5,234 nucleotides of DNA, taken from the NCBI GenBank assembly GCA_003663585.1, contig QMTU01000067.1, forward strand, positions 1 to 5,234. Direction: 5' to 3'. The notes beneath the pieces are model-generated. The model worked only from the letters and a program-made list of their open reading frames with translations. It had not been told where the DNA came from and did no database searches. Numbering within the stretch: position 1 is the stretch's first letter; every line of letters begins with the position of its first letter. The translations under genes were made by a program, and so were the position numbers. This document shows positions 1-4,737 of the stretch, one piece after another. This stretch comes from Thermoplasmata archaeon (lineage in GTDB: Archaea; Thermoplasmatota; B47-G6).

Positions 1-191
1 ACGTCCTTTCCAAAAACAAGCTTCCTCGCAAGAGATAAGTTCTCTTGGAAGTCCTTCCCATATGACGTAAGGCGCCTTGAGGCCAATATTGTTGCCTCCT
101 CGTCCCTTCTAGGATCTATTCCAAGAAGGGAGACTATATGCATATAGATACGTGGCCACCAGGAGGGAAAGTATGTACACTCCTCGAGCAT
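1..191 (-). CDS. N-terminal part of a probable MptE-like (DUF115) 6-hydroxymethylpterin diphosphokinase; runs off the window
   Basis: An open minus-strand frame gives 63 residues before the window edge. I place the start at the ATG at 191-189, which overlaps the DUF373 stop as TGATG and has GGTGA four bases upstream. A second in-frame ATG at 143-141 lacks a well-placed ribosome-binding site. Visible features are an aromatic stretch near the start (FPSWWPRIY, residues 8-16), then GIDPRRDEEA (24-33) and GKDV at the edge. DUF115/MptE proteins (COG1634) typically begin with a Trp-rich segment, then a 'D..Aa..L' helix, then 'gk.V' leading into a Rossmann GAGPSL loop, which would lie just outside the window. 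MptE makes the pyrophosphorylated pterin precursor of tetrahydromethanopterin-type or folate-type cofactors. The family call rests on this weak N-terminal resemblance. That the gene is real and coupled to DUF373 is much surer than its product. Confidence 0.5.
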   Translation of the reverse strand, partial: MLEECTYFPSWWPRIYMHIVSLLGIDPRRDEEATILASRRLTSYGKDFQENLSLARKLVFGKD

Positions 192-1306
192 CATTTCACC
201 TTTGCAGGATGTCTTGTCATCCTCTCTATGATGTATCTCATAACCACTATAAAAATGGCAATCGAGATGTAGAGTATGAAGTCATTTGAGGTTACTGCTG
301 AGAACACAGCGTTCTCAGGATTTGTAGTAAATGCCACGTGAGTCGCAGACAAAATAGCAAATATCACAAGAACAAGCACAAGGCTATTTGTGAGTGAGGA
401 TATCAAGGGATCCAGCTCAAGCCTTCTCTCGTTTACTATTGTCTCCACAATTCTTCCAAGGAATATCATGAGGTACGCAAGGTAAAGCCACCAGGTGAGG
501 GCCTTGAGACCAGCTATTACGGATGCGTACTTGGCAAATGGCGTGACGTTGTTCGGGGTGAACGTTATTGCAACGCCTATCGCCTGCAGGGTTCCTGCAA
601 GCAGTATCACCAAGGCTATCGTGTTAAAGATCACTTGAAGCCCTCCTGCAGAGAACCTCTCCTTGACTAAAAACAGGAACCTTGCGAGATAACTCTCAAG
701 CTTGTATATCTTAATAAGCGCGTAGATGGATATTATAAGGAGGCTCGTTGCAAGGGCATAGCTGGACTTTCCTAAAAGCATCAGAGCACCATATGCCAAG
801 AAGAATATTGCGAGCGGGAGTATGAACTTCTTCTGTATCTTCTCATCCTCTATGAACTTCTTGATCACATAGTACGTGGTCTCTATGTTGGGAGCCTGCT
901 TTATGACGACCCTCCTGAGGCTCTTTATTGGCACGTATGACGTAATTATGGGAATTATGTACTCGTCCTCTGCACCATCTGAGACAAGATAAACGCCCTT
1001 AGCTCCAGTTATCCTAAGGACTTCAAGAAGCTCCCTCTCTATCTTCTCATCTGCGCTTCTATCAGTACTCTCAGTGCCACACAGTATGGCAATCTCAACG
1101 TCCTTCCCCTCGCTAGTTAGCTCATCATAAAGCTTAATAGCGGCATATATAGCATTCAGATCGCTATCCTCTGGATCCACGAGGGCAAACTCCTGAGCAA
1201 CCTCTATAACGTTATCTCTACCAAGTATTGGCGTCTTATACCTAGTCTTCCTTCCTATGTCATCATCCCTGTCCACTATAAGCACTAGGTATTTCTCCTC
1301 ATCCAT
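191..1306 (-). CDS. DUF373 family archaeal membrane protein
   Basis: The gene encodes 371 residues and starts at ATG 1306-1304, one base after the stop of the endonuclease IV gene, with an AGGAT/GGGGTTAGG purine stretch just upstream. The soluble N-terminal half carries the family's conserved blocks: VDRDDDIG (residues 11-18), a TPILGR segment (25-30), ALVDPEDSDLNAIYAA (41-56), VSDGAEDE (108-115) and the IETTYY segment (141-146). The C-terminal half has about six hydrophobic helices, near residues 161-178, 184-200, 226-247, 262-284, 305-324 and 342-360, so the protein sits in the cell membrane. The many conserved Asp/Glu residues suggest metal or nucleotide binding in the cytosolic part, but the function of DUF373 (COG2237) is unknown to me. 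Length and domain order look normal and the gene is intact. It is the middle member of a tight three-gene minus-strand cluster. Confidence 0.93.
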   Translation of the reverse strand: MDEEKYLVLIVDRDDDIGRKTRYKTPILGRDNVIEVAQEFALVDPEDSDLNAIYAAIKLYDELTSEGKDVEIAILCGTESTDRSADEKIERELLEVLRITGAKGVYLVSDGAEDEYIIPIITSYVPIKSLRRVVIKQAPNIETTYYVIKKFIEDEKIQKKFILPLAIFFLAYGALMLLGKSSYALATSLLIISIYALIKIYKLESYLARFLFLVKERFSAGGLQVIFNTIALVILLAGTLQAIGVAITFTPNNVTPFAKYASVIAGLKALTWWLYLAYLMIFLGRIVETIVNERRLELDPLISSLTNSLVLVLVIFAILSATHVAFTTNPENAVFSAVTSNDFILYISIAIFIVVMRYIIERMTRHPAKVK

Positions 1307-1307
1307 T

Positions 1308-2180
1308 TTATCCTAACCCCTTCCTGTGAAGCACTTCCTCAAAGATCCTCTTCATCACGAGCGCATCCTGCTCTAGTATGGGTGACTCGCTGACTACGGT
1401 CACTTCTGTAAGTCCAAGCTCCACAAGGGCCTCTGCAAGTGCCTCAAAGGAGATGTCAGAGTGCCTTAGTATGAGGTGTTTTCTTTCCCCCTTATCCCCG
1501 TACTCTATGCCAGAAAAGTGTATATGTAATCTTTTTGCAACGTCACTTCCTACTATCTTTTCTATAAGCTCCAGATCCTTTATAAATATCTCCTTTGCGT
1601 TCTCACCAGAGTACTTTCCTCTCTCCCTTGCGTGAATATGTGCAAAGTCTACTGTAGGCCAAAGCCCATCGATTTCCTCACATAGCCTTAAGATCTCCTC
1701 AAGATCACCTACCTGGCTAATCTTTCCTGTGGTCTCAGGCGATAGATATACGTTATAGCCCCTGTCCCTCACAATCTCAACGGCCCTCGCAAGGTTATCT
1801 CTCACAATCCTGTAAGCTTCATCCCTACTTAGTTTTCCATAGTATCCTGGGTGAAATACGACGTACTTTGCCCCTACCCAATGTGCTGCTCGTGCAGATT
1901 CTACGAGTCTCTGTATGCTGGCTTGAACTTTCTTCTTATCTTCAGAGGCTAGGTTTATGTAGTAAGGGGCATGGGCTGTGAGGAAAACGTCTAGCTCTTT
2001 GGCCTTATTCTTTATATCAATGGCCTTCTTAAGCCCGCTCTCATCGTTTTTTATCCACACTCCATAGACGAACTCAAGCTCCATTAGATCAAGCCCTAAA
2101 GAGCGAACATCCTCAATTCCTTTCACGACATCTCGAGGCTTTGTTATGGTTGGGATCCCTGCAGGACCAAACCTTGCCAT
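1308..2180 (-). CDS. nfo: Endonuclease IV family AP endonuclease (archaeal type)
   Basis: The 290-residue protein is a TIM-barrel metalloenzyme of the AP endonuclease 2 family (COG0648), expected to cut DNA 5' of abasic sites in base excision repair. Candidate metal ligands can be matched in order to E. coli Nfo: H70 (TAHAPY), H110 (VFHPGYYG), E149 (SPETTG), D178 and H181 (VDFAHIHA), H221 (HIHFSGIEYG), H235 (GERKH) and E265 (SESP). The position of Nfo Asp229, which bridges metal in the D-R-H motif, reads Arg or Lys here (R233/K234), a difference I think is shared with other archaeal homologues. The start ATG at 2180-2178 is well supported by GGGAGG nine bases upstream. Length is typical (Nfo has 285). 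It heads the cluster with DUF373 and the MptE-like gene and has its own likely promoter. It may act on other substrates than Nfo, because archaeal members are little tested. Confidence 0.88.
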   Translation of the reverse strand: MARFGPAGIPTITKPRDVVKGIEDVRSLGLDLMELEFVYGVWIKNDESGLKKAIDIKNKAKELDVFLTAHAPYYINLASEDKKKVQASIQRLVESARAAHWVGAKYVVFHPGYYGKLSRDEAYRIVRDNLARAVEIVRDRGYNVYLSPETTGKISQVGDLEEILRLCEEIDGLWPTVDFAHIHARERGKYSGENAKEIFIKDLELIEKIVGSDVAKRLHIHFSGIEYGDKGERKHLILRHSDISFEALAEALVELGLTEVTVVSESPILEQDALVMKRIFEEVLHRKGLG

Positions 2181-2238
2181 TTTGTAGTTCCTCCCAAAAG
2201 CCCACTTACATGTGGAACTCTTTGTGACTTACAGACAT

Positions 2239-2265
2239 TTTTCTATAAAGAATACTTTATAAAAG
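2239..2265 (-). promoter_or_regulatory. TATA-like boxes, probable promoter of the endonuclease IV operon
   Basis: The 97-base gap between the cupin stop and the endonuclease IV start contains two A/T boxes on the minus strand: CTTTTATAAAG (2265-2255) and CTTTATAGAAAA (2250-2239). Archaeal transcription usually starts about 25 bases downstream of the TATA box, which would leave a leader of roughly 40-60 bases before the ATG at 2180. The first box sits just after the cupin stop and follows a T-rich run, so it could also serve in ending the cupin transcript. No experimental start is known to me. Confidence 0.45.
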
Positions 2266-2277
2266 AGCGGGATGGGG

Positions 2278-2634
2278 TCATTCAAGGTACGGTATAACGC
2301 ATATGAAGACGAAGTCCTCATCCCCCGTGTTCTTATACCAGTGCTCAACGTTAGGAGGTACGTAGATGAACATGTCCTCGGAGACCGTGTATTCCCTGTC
2401 GCCTATTCCTATGACCCCAGTCCCGGAGAGTATATATATCTCGTGCTCCCAGGGATGGGCGTGCTTCGGTATCTCTCCTCCTCTCTTTATAGTGAACCTC
2501 CTCATCGCGAACCTCTTAGCGCCCACATCCTTATGAATAAGCCATTGTATTTTCGTGTTCTTGGCTCCTGTTACATCTTCCTCCTTCACATCATTTATGT
2601 GTCCTATAACGGGCTTCTCCTCAACCACGAGCAT
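2278..2634 (-). CDS. Small single-domain cupin (Cupin_2 type)
   Basis: The 118-residue protein is a single beta-barrel cupin. Motif 1 is GGEIPKHAHPWEHEIYILSG, giving metal ligands H58, H60 and E65. Motif 2 is the stretch around VPPNVEHWYKN, giving H98 with P94 and N102. All four usual metal ligands are present, so it probably binds a divalent metal. Such small cupins include sugar isomerases, dioxygenases and sensory proteins, and the sequence does not say which. An in-frame TGA lies just upstream of the ATG at 2634-2632, so the start cannot be further out. The purine run GGAAGGAGGAG touches that ATG, while GGAGG lies eight bases before an in-frame GTG at codon 3, so a 116-residue product starting at 2628 is equally plausible. 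It lies 97 bases upstream of the endonuclease IV gene on the same strand and could be read through into it. Confidence 0.88.
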   Translation of the reverse strand: MLVVEEKPVIGHINDVKEEDVTGAKNTKIQWLIHKDVGAKRFAMRRFTIKRGGEIPKHAHPWEHEIYILSGTGVIGIGDREYTVSEDMFIYVPPNVEHWYKNTGDEDFVFICVIPYLE

Positions 2635-2689
2635 CTCCTCCTTCCTAATTCATTTGAATAAGCTCAAGCGCTCTTAACCTACTTGAGAC

Positions 2690-2697
2690 ACTATAGC
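2690..2697 (-). promoter_or_regulatory. Weak TATA-like element upstream of the cupin gene
   Basis: The minus strand reads GGCTATAG about 56-63 bases upstream of the cupin ATG, which would put a transcription start near 2665. The core CTATAG is short and the surroundings are not strongly A/T rich, so this is only a candidate. A small inverted repeat, CTCAAG (2663-2668) and CTTGAG (2682-2687) with a 13-base spacer, lies between it and the gene and could be an operator or chance. Confidence 0.22.
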
Positions 2698-2771
2698 CAA
2701 AGTAGTCGTGAGTGTGCTTTTGGCACGTGTCCTAAAAAGAATCATGGGCAAGAGAGATTATAAAGCTTATT

Positions 2772-3193
2772 TTATGGATTGCGTTGCTTTTCTTCCCCGG
2801 CTATGGTTAGCAAAAGTTAACTATGGCCGGGATTCATCGTCATCATTACGCTCCCTCTATGCCAGACGCCATTCGGGAGCACTGTTCCCGTCTGTATAGC
2901 CTTTATTTTCACATTCAATTGGTAGGGAGAGGTTTGAGTTGCAGAATGGGCATATTGAGAGCGTGTGAGTGGGATCAACGTATGAGGCTCTTATCCCGTG
3001 CCATCTGGCCTTGTATTCAACGAAGTGCTGTATCCTCCTGAAGTTCGCGAGTGAAAGCCTCCATAATAATATCCGCGTTAAAGTTCAATGCAACGTCAAC
3101 AATATGCTTCGAGAGCTTGTGAACAATGTCCTCTTTCCTCCTCTCCCACCTTTTGAGCCTCCTTTTTACTTTTCTCCTGGTACTTCGGATTTA
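2772..3193 (-). pseudogene. tnpB: Decayed TnpB (transposon-encoded RNA-guided nuclease), C-terminal half only
   Basis: By eye translation the minus strand shows successive pieces of a TnpB protein in different frames. INPKYQEK comes first, near 3190. A frame from 3178 to about 3052 holds KRRLKRWERRKEDIVHKLS, then HIVDVALNFNADIIME, where the last Glu matches the RuvC-II catalytic residue. A frame from 3057 to 2857 holds ANFRRIQHFVEYKARWHGI, then SYVDPTHTLSICPFC, the first CxxC of the TnpB zinc finger. Finally WHRGSVMMTMNPGHS and LTIAGEE (2867 to 2772) form the usual tail. The N-terminal half with the RuvC-I Asp is missing. The DRD motif of RuvC-III is lost (GYTDGN instead), the second CxxC is broken, residues between IME and ANFRR are deleted, and stops interrupt the frames. 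TnpB of IS200/IS605 and IS607 elements is an RNA-guided DNA nuclease that promotes transposon retention; this copy cannot be active. No tnpA is visible beside it. Confidence 0.8.
2796..2831 (+). repeat. Strong 16-bp hairpin with AAAA loop at the 3' end of the TnpB remnant
   Basis: Arms 2796-2811 (CCCGGCTATGGTTAGC) and 2816-2831 (GTTAACTATGGCCGGG) pair along all 16 positions if three G-T/U wobbles are allowed, around the four-base loop AAAA. On the minus strand the three wobbles become C-A mismatches, so the fold is best on the plus strand. It lies in the tail of the tnpB remnant, where IS200/IS605 elements carry the right-end hairpin bound by TnpA and where the guide RNA scaffold of TnpB is encoded. 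I infer that it is the right-end hairpin of the element. A simple transcription terminator is less likely because no T-run follows it. Confidence 0.6.
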
Positions 3194-3198
3194 TGCCC

Positions 3199-3360
3199 CC
3201 TGTAGAGTTTTATGTGGGCTGATGCAGAGCAGTACTTCTCTTGGCTAAGCTCTACGGCCTTTTAGCATTCGTCTGAGTTAATATTTCCAAAAATCCTATA
3301 CCTTATTACAGAGCATCGCTAAGAAGGCTCGCTCTTCAGTGCGGGGAGGAGTTCAATACG
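3199..3360 (-). pseudogene. Broken C-terminal end of an OsmC family (peroxide-stress) protein
   Basis: One minus-strand frame from 3360 to 3199 reads RIELLPALKSEP, stop (TAG), CSVIRYRIFGNINSDEC, stop (TAA at 3264-3262), then KAVELSQEKYCSASAHIK. The last block strongly resembles the OsmC/Ohr C-terminal signature, a helix 'kAvelS..kYCsvsa' that contains the second catalytic cysteine. The preceding 'i.YrI.Gni' strand also fits the family. OsmC proteins reduce organic hydroperoxides with this cysteine and an N-terminal one. The family's central helix with the first cysteine is not visible, so that part is deleted or unrecognisable. Two in-frame stops and the missing centre make it a pseudogene. 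After HIKLYRG the OsmC resemblance ends and TnpB-like sequence begins within a few codons in another frame. The family call is by eye only. Confidence 0.6.
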
Positions 3361-3509
3361 TGTTCGTATATCCTGGGATGTCCCTCCCTGCGCCCTCTCT
3401 AATTATTTTATACCCTCTCCCCCGACAGAGCCTTTGTACGTGTTATTTCCTCTCCAAATGACTTTTCTCTGATCTCATTGGTTGCCACGACAATACCGCC
3501 TACAAGAGC
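3352..3509 (-). other. Unassigned broken reading frames upstream of the OsmC remnant
   Basis: A minus-strand frame (3509-3408) gives 33 residues including GGIVVATNEIREKSFGEEI and ends at TAA. A second frame overlapping its end (3418-3352) continues with YKIIREGAGRDIPGYTN before a TGA. Both read like real protein sequence joined by a frameshift, and neither starts with a supported start codon. They may be the N-terminal part of the same decayed OsmC gene or of another lost gene. I do not recognise them. From here to the M42 gene (3510-3642) I see only A/T-rich sequence with a possible promoter. Confidence 0.3.
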
Positions 3510-3582
3510 TTAGTATATTCTTAAGGGATGCATTAAAAGTGGAATTATTACACATCGTTTCACTCAGAATAAAAACAAATAG

Positions 3583-3590
3583 CTATATTA
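3583..3590 (+). promoter_or_regulatory. Candidate TATA box for the plus-strand M42 aminopeptidase
   Basis: The A/T-rich stretch ending in CTATATTA lies 53-60 bases upstream of the chosen ATG at 3643. A start about 25 bases downstream would give a leader of roughly 30 bases that still includes the ribosome-binding site. It is the best-placed A/T box here, but it departs from the strong archaeal TTTATA consensus. Confidence 0.35.
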
Positions 3591-3642
3591 GAGTTGCTAG
3601 GCATCAATTAAAGTGCTCAAAAATAAGAGGGTGAGAGGGGTT

Positions 3643-4671
3643 ATGTCAGTGGACTATAATGTGCTGAAAGATCTTGTGAAAGTGCCGTCAGTATCTGGTC
3701 GTGAAGAGCTCGTGCGGGAAGTCATAGTGAGACACTTGAAGCCACATGTAGACGAGATAAGAACAGATGCCCTTGGAAACGTGATAGCTCTTATAAAGGG
3801 CAGCTCAGAGAGGAAAGTTGCTATAGAATGCCATTATGATCAGGTAGGATTTATCGTTAAGAGCATAGAGAAAAGTGGTCTTCTAAGGATAGAGCCTATC
3901 GGTGGAATAGACGTCAGGACAATTATTGGCAGCAGGTTAATAATATGGGGCAGGGAGAAGACAATTCCTGGAGTTGTCGCTGGAGTAAAGCCTGTACACC
4001 TTGAGGAGAAGAAGGAGCAAATTCCTAAAATTGGAGAGCTATACGTGGATGCTGGATTTGACAGCTCAGAGGACGCTTCAAAGTACGTGAGAGTGGGGGA
4101 TGTAGCGACATATGACCTCCAGTATATGGAGCTATTTAACGATAAGATTGCAGCAACTGGCCTAGACAATAAGATATCTGCGTTTATAATGATAGAACTT
4201 TCAAAAAGAGTGCAGGACATAGGAGACTGGAATTTATACCTTGTCTTTACCTCCCAGGAGGAGGTAGGGCTAAGGGGTGCTAGAACAGCATTCTACGGGA
4301 TTTATCCAGAGATGGCAATAAGCCTTGACGTCACCCATGCACAGTATCCGCCAATATCTCAGTCAAAAGTTCCAATAGAGCTTGGAAAGGGGCCAGCAAT
4401 TATGATAGCTCCAGCAGTCCATCCTAAAGTTCTAAAGCTTCTTGAAGATGCAGCTCAGATAGGAAGTGTGTGTGTGCAATACGAGACTGCAGGAAGGTTC
4501 ACTGGGACAAACCTTGACGCAATACAGGTGACTAGGTCTGGGATTCCTGGAGGTCTGGTATCAATACCGTTGAAGTACATGCACACACCACTAGAGGTAG
4601 CATCTAAGAAGGACGTGGAGTCTACAATTGCTCTTCTTGAGAGCTTTCTGAGGCTAATTAAAGAGATTTAG
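3643..4671 (+). CDS. M42 family metallo-aminopeptidase (TET-like), divergent paralogue
   Basis: I start the gene at ATG 3643, giving 342 residues, because GGGTGA lies eight bases upstream. A GTG at 3613 would add ten residues but has no such site. M42 enzymes are cytosolic, usually two-metal peptidases that form 12-subunit tetrahedral (TET) particles and trim peptides from the N-terminus. The metal and catalytic residues are present, numbered from this ATG: H64 and D66 (CHYDQVGF), D175 (GLDNK), E206 and E207 (TSQEEVGLRG), D229 (SLDVTHA) and H314 (KYMHTPLE). Length is normal for the family. Unusual points are Gln after the catalytic Asp where Glu is common (HYDQVG), LDNK instead of LDDR, and TGTNLDA instead of the usual GGGTDA. 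These suggest a distinct subgroup with different specificity. Some M42 members were once annotated as endoglucanases, but peptidase is the better call. It stands alone on its strand and converges on a second M42 gene. Confidence 0.9.
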   Translation: MSVDYNVLKDLVKVPSVSGREELVREVIVRHLKPHVDEIRTDALGNVIALIKGSSERKVAIECHYDQVGFIVKSIEKSGLLRIEPIGGIDVRTIIGSRLIIWGREKTIPGVVAGVKPVHLEEKKEQIPKIGELYVDAGFDSSEDASKYVRVGDVATYDLQYMELFNDKIAATGLDNKISAFIMIELSKRVQDIGDWNLYLVFTSQEEVGLRGARTAFYGIYPEMAISLDVTHAQYPPISQSKVPIELGKGPAIMIAPAVHPKVLKLLEDAAQIGSVCVQYETAGRFTGTNLDAIQVTRSGIPGGLVSIPLKYMHTPLEVASKKDVESTIALLESFLRLIKEI

Positions 4672-4691
4672 TAATAACAGCATTAATTAGA

Positions 4692-4716
4692 TGAATAAAG
4701 AGAAAAGTGGAAAGGG
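4692..4716 (-). terminator. Pyrimidine-rich stretch after the minus-strand M42 gene, possible archaeal terminator
   Basis: On the minus strand, 15-40 bases past the stop of the second M42 gene, the sequence is almost all C and T with several short T-runs (CTTTCC, CTTTTCTCTTT). Archaeal RNA polymerase tends to stop at T-rich stretches, so this could end that transcript. The plus-strand M42 gene has no matching T-run in this gap. Confidence 0.35.
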
Positions 4717-4723
4717 ACAGTAT

Positions 4724-4737
4724 AGATAACGTTATCT
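4724..4737. repeat. Perfect 14-bp palindrome over the end of the second M42 gene
   Basis: AGATAACGTTATCT is a perfect palindrome with no spacer. It contains the TAA stop of the minus-strand M42 gene (4734-4732) and lies in the 60-base gap where the two M42 genes converge. It could be a binding site for a dimeric protein or chance. Its spacer-free form makes a stable terminator hairpin unlikely. Confidence 0.5.

Noticed and set aside
1378..1635. 85-codon plus-strand ORF rich in serine
   Set aside because: It is antisense to the endonuclease IV gene, and serine-rich translation is typical of such shadows.
2272..2661. 129-codon plus-strand ORF over the cupin gene
   Set aside because: It is the antisense shadow of the cupin, which has both cupin motifs and a ribosome-binding site.
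2708..3205. Three overlapping plus-strand ORFs of 63-78 codons
   Set aside because: They have no family features, and the opposite strand in this stretch carries clear TnpB remnants.
3390..3416. Direct repeat of GAGAGGG flanking an A/T-rich TATAAAAT core (minus strand)
   Set aside because: It looks like a promoter or target-site repeat, but 7-base repeats in purine-rich DNA are common and no intact gene follows.
3840..4220. 126-codon minus-strand ORF
   Set aside because: It is antisense to the well-supported M42 aminopeptidase.
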